A stretch of DNA of 64,000 nt from contig CM038214.1 in assembly GCA_021442155.1 (NCBI GenBank), positions 51,857,514-51,921,513 of the forward strand, written 5' to 3'. The position numbers and the translations under genes are program-made. The DNA is from Cymbidium sinense. Its lineage: Eukaryota; Streptophyta; Magnoliopsida; Asparagales; Orchidaceae. Shown piece by piece: positions 11,063 through 23,146 of this stretch; within the stretch, counting starts at the first letter, position 1, and each line of letters opens with the position of its first letter. The notes under the pieces are model-generated. The model saw nothing but the letters and a program-made list of their open reading frames with translations. It ran no database searches and was not told the DNA's origin.

Positions 11063-12134
11063 TTTAGTTTATTTTTTCATTTAATTTAATTTATTTTATT
11101 TTTTTCTTTTTATTTAGGTTTTTTTTTTATTTTTATTTATTTTAATTTATTTATTTTAGGTTTATTTTTTTAGTTGAGGTTTTTTATTTTATTTTATTTT
11201 TAAGGTTTAGGTTTAGGTTTAGGATTATTTTTTAGTTGAGTTTTATTTTTATTTTATTTTAGGTTTATTTTATTTAGGTTTTATTTTATTTTTTTTAGGT
11301 TTAGGTTTTAGTTTTTTATTTTAAATTTATTTTTAGGTTTTATTTTTCAGCTTAGGTTTATGTTTATTTTTGGTTTATTTTATTTCATTTAGTTTAGGTT
11401 TAACTTTAGGTTTAGTTTAATTTAGGTTTAGGTTTAGGTTTTATTGATTTTAGTTTAGTTTCTTTTAGTTTAGGTTTAGGTTTATTTTATTTTGTTTATT
11501 TTATTTTTATTTTACATTTAGGTTTTTTAAAGTTTAGGGTTTAGTTTTTATATTTTATTTTTTTTAAGGTTTATTTATTAGGTTAGTTATTATTTATTTT
11601 TATTTTTATTTTATTTTATTTTTATTTTACATTTAGTTTTAATTATATTGTTTTTATTCTTAGTTTATGTTATTTTATATAGTTTAGTTTTTTTCTTTAT
11701 TTTATTATTATTTTATTTATTTTTTATTTTATTTTATTTTTTAGTTTAGGTTTAGGTTTTAGTTTTTATTTTATTATTTTATTTTTATCTTAGCTTAGTT
11801 TTATACATATTATATTTAAGTTTTATTTTACTTTGTTTTAGTTAGTTTTATTTTAGGTTTATTTTATTTTATTTTTTAGTTTAGGTTAGGGTTTTGTGGA
11901 GTTTAGTGTTAGAGTGGTGAGGGCTCAGGGAGGGTTTAGTGAGTTTAGAGGGTTTAGGGTGGTAGAGGGTAGGTTTAGATTTAGTAGTTTATTTATTAGG
12001 GTTTTTAGTATGATTATTTGAGTTTTTAGTTTAGGGTTTATAAGATTATTTAGTTTTGGGGTAGTTAGTTTAGTTTTAGGGCTTTTAGTTAAGATTTAGG
12101 GTTTAGGGTTTTAGTTTATTTTAGTGTTTGATTT
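11063..12134 (+). repeat. T-rich then G-rich array segment
   Basis: From 11063 to about 11890 this is TTTATTTTAGG-type sequence. From 11890 to 12134 it is GTTTAGGG/GTGGTGAGGG-type sequence. No coding region or other feature is visible. Confidence 0.85.
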
Positions 12135-12606
12135 CCTTTTAACATAGAATAAATTTAGATTCAACATTTCTACTTTTTGATTTCATCAACCAAGTAACAC
12201 AACAAGTTTTCTAAGACACAAGAGATGACATATAAAAGAAATGAGCACGCATAGAGTAAATCAAAAACCCTAGATAACTAGAATCATCTCCACTATAAAG
12301 ACATAGTTCCATAAGCAATAGATCAGATCGGACCTTCTTCAATTTCTCTAGTTCTCATCCAAACCACCCCAACCTCTCAGGTAGCGAGATCCACCATCAT
12401 ATCCATGGTCTCTCCCTTTGCCACCACTCCGGTTGTAGCCTCTATCACTCCTCCCGCATCCATAACTATCACTGCTCTGACCACCACCTCCATATCCACC
12501 AGCACCACCAGATCCCCACCACCATTACAATAATCCTTCTGCCTTTTGCCTCCACTAGATCTTGACTAAGCTGTTGATAGTGATGTTTAAGGTTCTGCCC
12601 ATTCTT
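12135..12606 (-). pseudogene. GR-RBP 3' fragment, copy 3
   Basis: This is a nearly full-length fragment with the same 5' breakpoint (...cccattctt|tgg on the + strand), the Gly-rich domain, the TAG in place of the Trp codon, and the 3' UTR. Small deletions in the Gly-rich part break the frame. Confidence 0.8.
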
Positions 12607-15582
12607 TGGTTTAGGTTTTTTTTTTTAATTTATTTCATTACTTTTAGATTTAGGTTCACAATTTTGGTTTAAGTTTTGGGTTTGGATTAGGGTTGGGTGT
12701 AGGGTTTGGTGTGGTTTAGTTTGTGTTTTTAGGGTTTAGATTTGGGTTTATGCTTTAGGTTTTATTTAGGATTAAGCTTTACGGTTTATGGTTTATGATT
12801 TAGGGTTGTAGTTTGTTTCAGGTTTAGAGTTAGTTTTAGGGTTTTGGGTTTAGGTTATTTAGGGTTTAGGGTTTTTAAATAAGTAAACTATTTAGTTTGT
12901 TTAGTTTATTTTTTATTTATTTTAGTTTATTTTATTCTATTTATTTTATTTAGTTTATTTTTTTTACTTATTTTCATTTATTTATTTTAGTTTATTTATT
13001 TTAGTTTAGATTTATTTTAGTTTTTTTTAGGTTTATTTTAGTGAGTTTATTTTATTTTATTTTAGTTTAGGTACTTTTATTTTAGGTTTAGGTAGGTTTT
13101 ATTTTATTTTAGGTTTAGGTTAATTTATTTTATGTTTATTTTTAGGTTTATTTTTTTTTTAGGTTTAGTTTATTTTTATTTAGTTATAAGTTAGTTTAGT
13201 TTATTTATTTAGGTTAGGTTTATTTATTTTAGTTTAATTTATTTTAGTTTAGGTTTAAGTTTATTTTATATGTTAGCTAGGTTTTAGGGGTTTAAGATTT
13301 ATTTTATATTTATATTTAGGTTTATTTTTAAGTTTAGGTCATTATTTAATTTTTATTTATTATTTTAGTTTATTTAATTTTATTAAGATTTTAATCTTAG
13401 TTTTATTTATTTTAAGTTTAGTTTAGGCCATTATTTTATTTTAATTTATTTTTAATTTTAATTTATTTTATTTTAGTAGTTTAGTATGTTATTTATTTTA
13501 TTTTTATATACATATATATACATATTACATACAACATAAATATGATTTAGCTCAGTAGGTTAAGTAAGTGGATCATTCAGTAGCCTAGGGTCAGTGGTCA
13601 GTTTAGGTAGGGTAGGCTCAGTAGGTGTAACATTTATGATCTGGGTCCTACCAGGTGGTCAGTATGGGCATGGTTAGATCAGTAGGGATTGTGGTGAGTT
13701 GGTTTAGTGGCCCAGGTTAGGGTAGGGTTTAGGATGATAGTTTTTTTGGGTGTGGGTCAGGGTATTTGGGAGTAGTGTTTAGGTTTAGTACAAGGTAGTG
13801 TAGATTTTATTTTGGGTTTTTTATTTTAAAAAATATACAAGAAACCCAGAGTTTAGTTTATTTAATTTATTTATTTATTTTTTATTTTTTATTTTTTAGT
13901 TTATTTTGTATTTTTATTTAGGGTTATGTTTTGGTTTACTTTATTTATTTTAGTTTATTTATTATAATTTATAATTTTTTTATTTTAGTTTATTTTTTAA
14001 GTTTAGGTTTATGTTTATTTTTTAGTTTAGTTTTATTTTTATTTTATTTTTAGGTGTATGTTTTATTTTTTATTTTTATGTTTAGGTTTATGATTTTTAT
14101 CTTATTTTTTTAGGTTCAGGTTTTAGGATTTTATTTAAGGTTTATTTTTAGGTATTATTTTTAACTTTAGGTTTAGGTTTATTTTTGGTTTATTTTATTT
14201 TATTTAGTTTAGGGTTTAGGTTTAGTTTATTTTAGGTTTAGGTTTTATTTATTTTATTTTAGGTTTAGGTTTATTATATTATGTTTATTTAGTTATGTTT
14301 TATAGTTTAGATTAGGTTTTATTTTTTTTATTTATATTTAGTTTTATTTTGGTTTATTTTTTAGTTAAGGTTTTATTTAGTTTTATTTTATTTTATTTTA
14401 TTTTAGGTTATTTTATTTTATTTTTTATTTTATTTTATTTAGTTTTTTTATTTTTAGGTTTATTTTACCTTTAAGTTTAGGTTTTGTTTTTTTATTTAAT
14501 TATATTTTTACATTTAGGTTTAAGTTTAGGTTTATGTTTTAGTTTACATTTTTATTTTATTTTATTTTATTTTATTTGAGTTTAGGTTTTTAATTTATTT
14601 TATTTTTAGGTTTTATTTAGTTTAGGTTTAGGTATTTAGGTTTTTAGGGTTTAGGGTTTTGTATTTAGGGTTTGGGGTTTAGGGTTTAGGGTTGTATGTT
14701 TTAGGATCATGTTTTAAGGTTTAGGGTTTAGGGTTTAGGGTTTAGAATTATAAGGTGTGGATTATGTTTAGGCATGGTTAAGATTTAGGGTATAGTTGAG
14801 GTTTAGGGTTCATGTTCATGGTTTAGGGTTTAGGGTTACTTTCTGTTTTGGGTTTTTAGGGTTTTTTTTAAAAAAATTTATTTTAAAATTATAATTTGGG
14901 TTTTATTTAGTTTATTTTTTATTTATTTTAGTTTATTTTATTTTTTATTTTTATATAAATTTTTTTTAATTTTTTATTTAGTTTAGTTTATTTATTTTAT
15001 TTTAGGTTTTTTATTTTAGTTTATTTTTTTAGGTTTAGTTTAGGTTTTAGATTAGTTTATTTTTTGCTTTATTTTTAGTTATATTTTGTTTTTATTTTAG
15101 GTTTAGGTTTAAGTATTTACTTTATTTTTTTTTAGGTTTAGGTTTTAAGTTTATTTTTAGGTTATAATTTTTCATTTAAGTTGACATTTATTTTAAGTTT
15201 ATTTAATTTTATTTAGGGTTTAGATTTAGGTTGGGGTTTAGTTTATTTTAAGTTTAGGTTTAGGATTTATTTATTTTAATTTAACTTAGTTTAGTTTAGG
15301 TTTAGGTTTATTTTATTTTTATTTTAAGTTTATGTTTTTTTTGTTTATGGTTTCTGTTTTATTTTTTATTTATTTTTAGGTTTATTTTTTAGATTTAGCT
15401 TTTTAGGGTTTAGGATTTGGGGTAAGTTTAGGGTTCAAGGTTTGGGGTTTAGGGTTTAGGGTTTAGGATTTGGCTTTAGGGCCTAGTTTTATGGTTGGTT
15501 TAGGTTTAGGTCGGATTTAGGATTTAGGGTTCAAGTTTTAGGTCTAAGGTTCAGGTTTTAATTTAGGGTTTAGGGTTTTTGG
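12607..15582 (+). repeat. Telomere-like array with two or three AAGTAAAC-type anchors
   Basis: This continues array I. Anchor-like sites are at 12881 (aagtaaacta) and near 13828 (acaagaaaccc); a weaker T-to-A switch is near 14870. A patch at 13545-13800 holds ctcagtagg and ggtcagtggtcag text, and is preceded by an (at)n stretch at 13505-13530. No genes. Confidence 0.8.
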
Positions 15583-16074
15583 TTTTTTTTTAACAAAGAA
15601 CAACTTCAGATTCGATATTTCTTCTATTTGATTTCATCAACCAAGTAACACACCAAGTTTTCTAAGACACAAGCGATGACATAAACAAAAATGAGCATGC
15701 ATAGAGAAAACTAGAATCTCTAAATAACTAGAACTGTCTTCACTGTAAAGACATAGTTCCATAAGCAGCATATTGGATCAGTTGTTCTTTAGTTTCTCCA
15801 GTTCCCATCAAAACCACCTCGGCCTCTTGAGTAGTGTGATCTGCCATCATATCCCTGATCTCTCCCTCCACCACCACGATAGTTGTAACCTCCAACACTC
15901 CTCCCGCCTCCATAACCACCACTGGTCCCACCACCAGCTCCCTATGTACCAACACCTCTAGATCCCCCACCACCACTGCAATAACTACTGCCTCCGCCTT
16001 CACCTTCACCACAAGATCTAAAGTGAGCCTTATTGATGATAACGTTCCTATCGTCAAGGTTCTGCCCATTCTTA
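15583..16074 (-). pseudogene. GR-RBP 3' fragment, copy 4 (best preserved ending)
   Basis: On the minus strand the translation begins NGQNLDDRNVIINKAHFRS, the end of the RRM. It continues through GGSYCSGGGGS, an in-frame stop, SGGYGGGRS, YNYRGGGGRDQGYDG and ends RGRGGFDGNWRN followed by a TGA stop. This is one of the few copies that keeps the Trp codon of the ending. The long open frames at 15740-16069 (minus) and 15773-15961 (plus) are out-of-frame shadows of it. It is followed by a 3' UTR and an A-rich tail. Confidence 0.85.
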
Positions 16075-16187
16075 GGGTTTATGTTTAGGTTTATTTTTAA
16101 ATTTATTTAGTTACTTTAGGTTTGGGTTTAGGTTTTTTTTTATTTTTTATTTTTAATTTTTTTTAGGGAAGCCCCATGTAGGGGTAT

Positions 16188-16193
16188 TTTATT
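16188..16193 (-). terminator. LINE polyadenylation signal AATAAA
   Basis: On the minus strand the text GGTAATAAAATACCCC lies just upstream of the LINE 3' end and its A-rich tail, the expected place for a poly(A) signal. Confidence 0.6.
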
Positions 16194-18956
16194 ACCACAA
16201 AAGAGGGTTACAATCCTTAAAAGGATAAACTCCAGAACTACTGCTCAAAGAGCTACAATCATCCTAAGGAGTAAATCCCCTATCTAAGTACATCCAAGAG
16301 TAAAAAGAAAGCATAAAAACAATCAAAAGATACAAGATGGTTAACATAATAAGCTAAAATAAGAATAAAGTCAATGCTCTGGAGGATGTGGGAATGCATG
16401 ATAACTGGAGCACGAAAAGAAGGAGAGAGATCACCGCAAAGTTATAATAAGAGGGAGATTAGAGCTTAAGGTAATACGAAAAAGTTTGAAGAAAATAAGA
16501 TAATATGAGTGATTTAGTAAGGAATTGTGATAGAGAAGGCTCAGCTCAATCACATCTTGATGCAAGTGAGAATCCAAACTTCGAGAAGGGTTACATCACA
16601 TGAGCTACTACCAACCAATAGAGTGAGATCATCATAGCCATCATAGCCAAAGAAAGTGAGAAGGTAGCACCATGTTGTTATTCTTGTGAGCTTTACTACC
16701 GCAAACCTAAGCAAAATCTTGTCTAAAGTATAAGAGAATTGCTAAGAGTCGAAGGATAGAGTCTCATTCAAGAGAAATATCATCAATATATGCATCTTGA
16801 CATGAGAATACATAAACGTAAGAGAGTGAGCCATCTTAGTAATCTCATCAATAGCCATTTCCAAGAAAGAAAGCAATCCAGCATATAATCCCTCCACAAG
16901 AAAATTACAGAGGAGACAACTTGGTGAAATTCTGCTAATCAAGTCAATGAGCCTGTAATTAACACCATCTCAATCATATGATATATAAATGAAGCTTTCA
17001 GGGTATGAAATAGTCCAGGAAACAACCCCCTTATTAATATCCTGGAGAAAAGCAATAGTAAAGGAAGACAACATAGCTCAACACGTGAAGTGGACGCAAC
17101 CAACTAAAAGCAAGACCCCAGTTAGAGTAGCCAAGAAAAATAGTTAGAGCAAAATAGCCCAATAGTAGTGTTCGCCATTTAGATAATGATCAACAATCAC
17201 CGTAAAACAAGATAGCAAAAGGCAACACAGAGATTGGAACCAAGAAATTAGCACCCGAAAATAGCATCAAGCATTCAGGGCCACAATTCAAATAATCCAG
17301 ATGAACAATTAGCCCAGAAAACAAGACAGCAAAAGGCAACACAACATAGCTCAACACAGGAAATGAAATGCAACCAACTAAAATTAGCACCCAGTAAAAA
17401 TAGTTAGAGCAAGAATACCGATTCAGGTAATAATCTAGATCAACAATCAACCCAGAAAATAAGATAGCAAAAGGCAACAACATCCAAGAAGGATCATTCA
17501 TAACAGCAGCAACAATATCCCAATTCAGCCCATAATCCTTGCAGAAATACCCCACAGGCTTGCCATAACAATAATCATTGAGAGTATACAAACCATAGGT
17601 TAAGATCAAGTAACAATTGATTAGTACGGATTCGCACAATACTAGCAAAGAGGTGGGATACTATAGCAAGTTAAGACAGATGTAGACAACTAATCGATAA
17701 AAACCAAATCCACAAACATCCAAAGTCTTAAAGCAAAGAAGTAACATCGGACTATAGCACCTCTCAAACAAATGACACTCCAATCCAAGAATGTAACAAA
17801 GACAAACCCAATAGATGCGATTACAATATAAACAATGACCAATATGATTCACCTCGAATTGAAAAGAACACCCAAAAAAATAATCAATTAGAAAGTCACT
17901 CCCATCAGATCAACAAATGCAACATTGTAAGCCATTAGAATATAAAATAAGAAGATGATTCCAAGTAGAGACATCATTAGGTGAATTTTAAGACAATAAA
18001 GGTCCAAAACTAGAACTTGCTACAATAGTAGCAGGCAAGATGGCAAAAAATAGTAGAGGGAGAAGCAAAGCAGGACTAAAAACCCAAAGCGATTAAAAAA
18101 CCAAATCAACAAACAAATCAACAAACAACCATGGCAGAAAACCTCCAAAACCTAAAAAGTAATTAAACCCCATCCATTCTAGTACAAGGATTTCAGACCA
18201 AAATAACCATTAAAAGAGACTAGGGTATTACAATTTCTTCCCTTGCAGGAAAGCATGCTGAGGTTAGGCATTATATAAGCAAGGATAAAGTCTATGCCCA
18301 ACAAACCAACCAAAATCCTTTCAAAGATAAGTGTTGAAACCTTTATGAATTAGGCCTTTAGGGAGGAAAGAGTCCCAAGGAATGTAAGCATCGCCCAAAG
18401 AAATACTATAATCATCAAAATAAAAGCAACCAAAGATAATGCACACTAATCTGCCTAGAATCAACATAGTAGTAGTAAATGCTCCAAGCCATATCATCGA
18501 GAGAAAAATTGGTTAAAGAAGTTAGTACTAAAATCTAAGCCCATCAAAATAGATAACTTCCTCCAAAGAATGGTTAATTCTCTCGTGTTTAGAAATGAAT
18601 GTATCAATGAAATTAAAGTCCCAAGTGGGATTATAGTTATTAAACCAAGAATGTAAACACATGGCTCAACCGGGTTCCAATTCAAGATATTGATGTGCAT
18701 ATAGTTCAACATCTGCCCCATAATATTGTAAATGCCAAAAATAGAATTCTTCCATCTAAAGGAGAAGGGGTAAAGGCAAAGAAGTCATGGCAAAGAGCAC
18801 AAAGAATGATATCTTTGAGGAGTATCCATAAAGATCACAAGGAAATAGAAAACTAGAAAAAAGGGAGGCGAAGAGGAGAATTAGATTCTGAGGTAAGGAA
18901 GCCCAGAATTGTCCAAGTTAACCAGACCACTTAACTATTTGGGTAATGTAGATTGA
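16194..18956 (-). other. LINE 3' non-coding region
   Basis: This is the stretch between the RNase H end and the poly(A) signal. It is A-rich on the + strand and I recognise no protein. The open frame at 17190-17648 (minus) is Phe/Leu-rich only because it covers local repeats. Other frames (16742-16942, 17661-17852, 18494-18721) have no family resemblance. It may be a long 3' UTR or a second insertion within it. Confidence 0.5.
17065..17490 (-). repeat. Imperfect ~115-140 bp repeats in the LINE 3' region
   Basis: The text 'agatagcaaaaggcaacac' recurs at about 17211, 17325 and 17463. The related texts 'acatagctcaacac' and 'gcaaccaactaaaa' recur near 17070-17110 and 17343-17385. In translation on the minus strand this shows as a repeated LPFAILFSGLIVDLDY-like segment, which I read as a repeat artefact and not as a protein. 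Confidence 0.6.
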
Positions 18957-19290
18957 TCAAAGAAGATGATACTGTCTAATCTCGCACCCAGATTTGCAAG
19001 GTAATCGACAAAGCATGCCTTCATGCCAAACATGAGTGATGGTAAAATTCAGTTGAGAGAGAAGAGCCTTAGTTTTCTTGAGGAGGTAGTATAGACAAGC
19101 GTTGCTCATATTGGTAGAAGTCAAAAGGTCAATTAATAGAAGAGCGTCCACCTCTATCCAAATATTGAGCCGACCATTTTGAAGACAAATTTCTAGAGCT
19201 TTGTGGACCGCCATAAGCTCAAGATAAGGGACAAGTGGAAATAAGGGGATAAGCAAATGCACATAGGACTATACCCTTAGAATCGAAAAT
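18957..19290 (-). pseudogene. LINE ORF2 RNase H domain
   Basis: The open frame 19262-18957 reads ELMAVHKALEICLQNGRLNI, then WIEVDALLLIDLL, and LNFTITHVWHEG. This fits plant LINE RNase H ('E..A...gL.lA...g...lWiE.Ds...i..l', '..i.HiyREgN..AD'). The Glu and Asp of the catalytic set are visible. The final 'REGNQAADxLA' part is degraded (HEGMLCRLPCK). It sits at the C-terminus of ORF2, as is usual in L1-type elements of plants. Confidence 0.8.
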
Positions 19291-20440
19291 GCCTCCACAA
19301 CCGAGCCATTATGAGAGACGAGTCATCGGTGTTAATTTTAATAATATGATCAAGAGGTTTTTCCAAAAAACCATTCTATCATTTCGATAAGGTCGGTCTG
19401 GAAGGTTGAGGCTTTATTAGCTACGATTTACACCTTTAAAATGTTTATGATGAATTAAATTGGCTTTAAGCAAGTCACAAATTTTGTTTTTAGTTCTAGC
19501 AATAATCCTCATGTGGTTCATAATAATGACGATGTTTAGCTTCATTTGGTCCATCCAAATGAACCAAATAAGAGTAATGGCGATTTTGATTTTAATATGA
19601 CCTTTAATTGCATTGTCAAAGTAAACTTCAAGAAGTTGATATAAAGTAAAAAACAATTAAAATTAACAAGTGTTGAATCGTCATACCAAATCCAAATTTT
19701 AGAGGCAATAGCCCCATTAACAAAACATGGTTAACATTCTCAATATGAGAACAACATTGACATTTAGAGGGTAAATAAAATCTTTACCCCACAACAAAGA
19801 GTCAACAGAATAAAGTTTTTTAGGATACGCCAAGTTACAACAGAGTAAGAAGAAGGGATATTGTTATTCCAAATTTTGGAGAACACAATAGAAGAATCCT
19901 GAGTGTCTTTAGTGTGAAGCCAAACATTTTAAAGGTTGAAATCCCCATTATGAGGTAGATAAGCGATCATGATTGTTAGGAGTGATAGGAATATTAGTAA
20001 TCATATTTAAGTAAGTGGAAGGAATAGAATCAGTAATCTTACAAGTGTTCCATTTGTGGTTTTGCCAGAATGAATTAACTCTAATAGCAAAAGTGGAGTG
20101 AGTGTAGAGTAAGTCATTAATGGATCCACAACCACTCCAGTTGTCTTGCCAAAAGAAGGAATTGCCAGAGTTTATGCCCCAAAAAATTAAGGATGCATCC
20201 CATTTGAGAACAAAGTCTTCTCCACACGGAGAATCACCCGATTTAAAGGGACAAATGAGAGGATGTTTACCCCGGCAATATTTAGAAGTCATGAAATTAA
20301 AAGACTATTTTTGCTCTAAAATTCCACCAAAGTTTGTAGGAAAAGGCTTTGATAACTTCTTTGTTGGATTTACATCCTGCACCTCCCTCTTCAAGAGTAC
20401 CACAACTTTTAGACCAAGATGACCGCATTCTTTTAGAGGA
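19291..20440 (-). pseudogene. LINE ORF2, region between RT and RNase H, with zinc-binding segment
   Basis: The fragment 20292-19948 contains FWGINSGNSFFWQDNWSGCG, the conserved 'G...SFW.D.W.G.G' stretch after plant LINE RTs. A shifted frame gives KIWNNNIPSSYSVVTWRILK, the start of the RVT zinc-binding domain. The segment at 19656-19417 has LIWFIWMDQMKLNIV, matching 'WFIWLERNDAKHR'. Several frameshifts separate these pieces. Confidence 0.75.
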
Positions 20441-21960
20441 GGTATTGGTTCCCTAAAAATTTGTTTAAGAGACTCTCAATTCTATTGATGGTAGAGTTGG
20501 TAGGCACAATGGTTTGAAGAAGGTATATAGGCATGGAATTTAGAGTGCTCTTGATCAAGGTAAGCCTACCACCAAAAGAGAGTAAATGAAATTCCCAAAT
20601 CGAGATTTTGTTAGAAATTTTCTGAATTAGATCATCAAAAAGGTGTGATCTTTTTTGGCCTTTAAAAAGCGGAGCCCCAAGGTAATTAAGAGGGAGTTGA
20701 TTTTGCTTAAAATTAGTAATTCTGGATATTTGGTTAAGTCTATTAGGAGGAATCTTAGTTGAAGGAATAAAACTACAGTTTCCTTCATTAAGAAAAAGAC
20801 CACTAACTTTACCAAAATCATTTAGAAGGTTCTTAATGGTTTTAACATGTTGTAGGGAGCCATTGTAGAAGATAACGAAATCATCGGCAAAGCTAAGATG
20901 AGAAATAGGGAAACCTCCATGAGTTTTAAAAGACATATTAGGATTATTAGCGAAAAGATCGTTAAGGCTCCTTGACAGTATTCAATAGCGATGATAAAAG
21001 AGAAGGTGATAGTGGGTCACCTTGCCTCAAACCATGGCTAGAAGGAAAGAAACCTATGGACTCACCATTCATGATAACCAAAACCGACATTCGTGATACA
21101 CCTTTTTATAATTTGGATAAAACTATAAAACCAAACAAATTCAGATTTGAAAGAGAAAATCTCATGAGAGATTATCAAAGGCTTTAGCGATGTCCGCTTT
21201 GAATAAGATGTTGCCTCCTCTAGAAGGGACATCAATGTCATGAACCATTCTTGAGTAAGAAGAATATTATCGATATTGCTCGTGTTTAACAAAACTAATT
21301 TGGAGAGATGATTTTAGGAAGCAAAGGGCTAAGCCTATTATTTATTAATTTAGCAATTTTTGAAAAAGATGCAAGGACTAATCGGTCTAAAATTGCCCCA
21401 ATATTCGGATTGTTAGAAATAAAGACAATAGAAGTGCTTGAAAAGTATTTGGGAATAGGATTACCATCAAAGAAATCAATACAAAGATCAACTAGGTGCT
21501 TTTAATAAATGGCCAACAATGCTGAAAGAAGTGGGTCGATAGCCGTCCAAAGAATGAGTCGTTGTTCATGTTCTTAAGAGTATTACTAATCTCCTCTTGG
21601 AAGGACACATAGTGAGTAAATGATTATCCTCACCGTTAATCATAGAAGGGATAAGATGGGTGTTTGATAAAGTTCCCAAAGAACGGATTAGAATTTAATA
21701 AAGTTTGGAAATGATGTATGACGTAATCCTTAATACCATTGTTATCTGTTATCCATTCACCATTAGAGTTCTTAATTTTTTTAATCGAGTTTAAGGCTTT
21801 TCATTTATTACAAATGGCATGAAAATACCTGGTATTTCTGTCACCATCAGCAATATGTTTGCTTGCTGCTTTTTGACGCCAATAGGTTTCTTCCATGTTT
21901 TGATAATTAACCAAGTTATTCTTGGTAATGTTCAACTCCTCAAGTTTTGGGATCATTGAG
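20430..21960 (-). pseudogene. LINE ORF2 reverse transcriptase domain
   Basis: The best-preserved part is 20936-20433. The catalytic box FADD (SFADDFVIF) is at 20891-20880, followed by NEGNCSFIPSTKIP, PLNYLGAPLFKG and SFGGRLTLIKSTLNSMPIY, all typical of plant L1 RTs (LGaPl.kG, aGR..LI.svl.s.p.Y). Upstream, 21292-21062 carries NILLTQEW and the IKRCITNVGF segment in frame-shifted pieces. Together they make target-primed reverse transcriptase, which copies the LINE RNA into the nicked target. Multiple frameshifts between 21000 and 21950 make it non-functional. Confidence 0.85.
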
Positions 21961-22857
21961 AGCTCTCTTCAAGAGAACAAATCTCTTGTTCCATAGCTTT
22001 AAGATTTGTGAAAAGGTTTTTAAAAATGTGTTTGTTCCACCAATTGAGATTTTGTTTAAGTCTTTTGAGCTTAAGCCAAAGATGAGTCATACCTTTAACA
22101 GAATTATCTGGTAAAATAGGGACCATCCAATTAGTGAGAATGACATTGATAAAGTCACTATGTTGGGTCCACATATTTTGAAATCTGAAAGGAGAGGGAG
22201 TAGATGGGTTAGGGGGGGATTTTTGAAGGAAATCATAAGAGGAGCATGGTCAGACAAAGTTCTGCTCAAATGCTCAACAATGGTAGTAGGCCACTGATTG
22301 ATCCAAAGAGAATTAAAGAGGATCCTATCAAGACGTTGCTAAAGTCTAGAGTTATGCCACGTGAAGTTAGACCCAGTGAAACCAATGTCGATCAGATTGC
22401 AATCAAGGATCATATTTAAGAAGTCCTCCATGGAATGAAGGTTAGGAGAACATCCTCTCCTTTCCAAACTAGCTATGATAATCACCTCCAACCAACCAAG
22501 GAAGGGGAAGCAAGGTGCGTAAGTGATTCCAAAGGATGTTCCTACTCTATTACAAGAAGCATAGATAAAAGAGCCAAAAGCCGATAAGTCACCTAAGGAG
22601 ATTTTGACATTAACCAATTGGTCAAGATCATCAATGATGGAAATGGTGATGGAGTTGTGCCAAAAGCACCAAATTTTATTATAAAGATTGAAGAAGAAAT
22701 TATGAAAACCAAGGGATCTAGCGACAAAAGCATTCTTAGAAGAATTAATTAAAGGTTCAATAAGAACAAGTAACTTAATATTATGAACACGACAAAGACT
22801 CCTAACATTGACAGAAGAGACCCACAACCCGGATATTCCAAATAAGAAAATTAATCA
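21953..22857 (-). pseudogene. LINE ORF2 endonuclease (EEP fold)
   Basis: ORF2 appears to begin with the ATG at 22857-22855, giving MINFLIWNIR, the usual first motif with its catalytic Asn. A stop and frameshift follow, then the frame 22827-22339 reads NVRSLCRVHNIKLLVLIEPL (catalytic Glu) and DIGFTGSNFTWHN. The last catalytic motif SDHAPL is at about 22254-22237. The 22174-21953 piece is the linker (WNKHIFKNLF) to the RT. This enzyme nicks target DNA. The 'GDFN' segment is corrupted between 22600 and 22440. Confidence 0.82.
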
Positions 22858-23146
22858 TAAGGGGACAACCAAAAGGGAAAAGGAAAAAAGAAAGGAAAGA
22901 GAGGAGAGATATGATGACACATTACTTGTGTGGGGTGGAAGAAGAGCAAGTGGTTCTAGAAAATTTTTCTTTGTAGGGTTTTTTGTTTTTAACAATTTGA
23001 AAGGGTCTATCAGAATCCAAATTATCTCCATCAGAAAGTGATTGATTTTGGGTTCCTAATAGTAGAAGAATCTATCAATGTTTTAGAAGAGGGATTTCAC
23101 CTTCTTCAGATCGGATAGAGTGTGAGAAATTGGGTTCAATTGATTA
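22858..23146 (-). other. Spacer between LINE ORF1 and ORF2
   Basis: This is a non-coding stretch between the ORF1 stop at about 23147 and the likely ORF2 start at 22857. It is rich in A/G on the + strand (22860-22910). The + frame at 22808-23041 is a shadow. Confidence 0.5.

Larger units (their letters stand above)
8871..16165 (+). repeat. Degenerate telomere-like array I (TTTAGGG / TTTTATTTTAGG)
   Basis: The + strand is built of TTTAGGG-like, TTTAGG and TTTA/TTTTA units with almost no C outside the embedded fragments. Perfect TTTAGGG runs reach only three to four units (for example near 14719). Long T-rich stretches (9796-10480, 11063-11890, 12880-13500, 13830-14640, 14870-15400) alternate with G-richer ones (8880-9130, 9610-9790, 11885-12125, 14640-14860, 15400-15580). 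Four GR-RBP fragments are embedded. No open frame is meaningful. Confidence 0.92.

Noticed and set aside
15740..16069. Val/Met-rich minus-strand open frames at 15740-16069, 37330-37584 and 48269-48508 as proteins
   Set aside because: They are the GR-RBP Gly codons read one base out of frame.
17190..17648. Hydrophobic 152-residue protein with internal repeats on the minus strand
   Set aside because: The protein repeats follow DNA repeats in the LINE 3' region, and no family resemblance or initiation context supports a gene.
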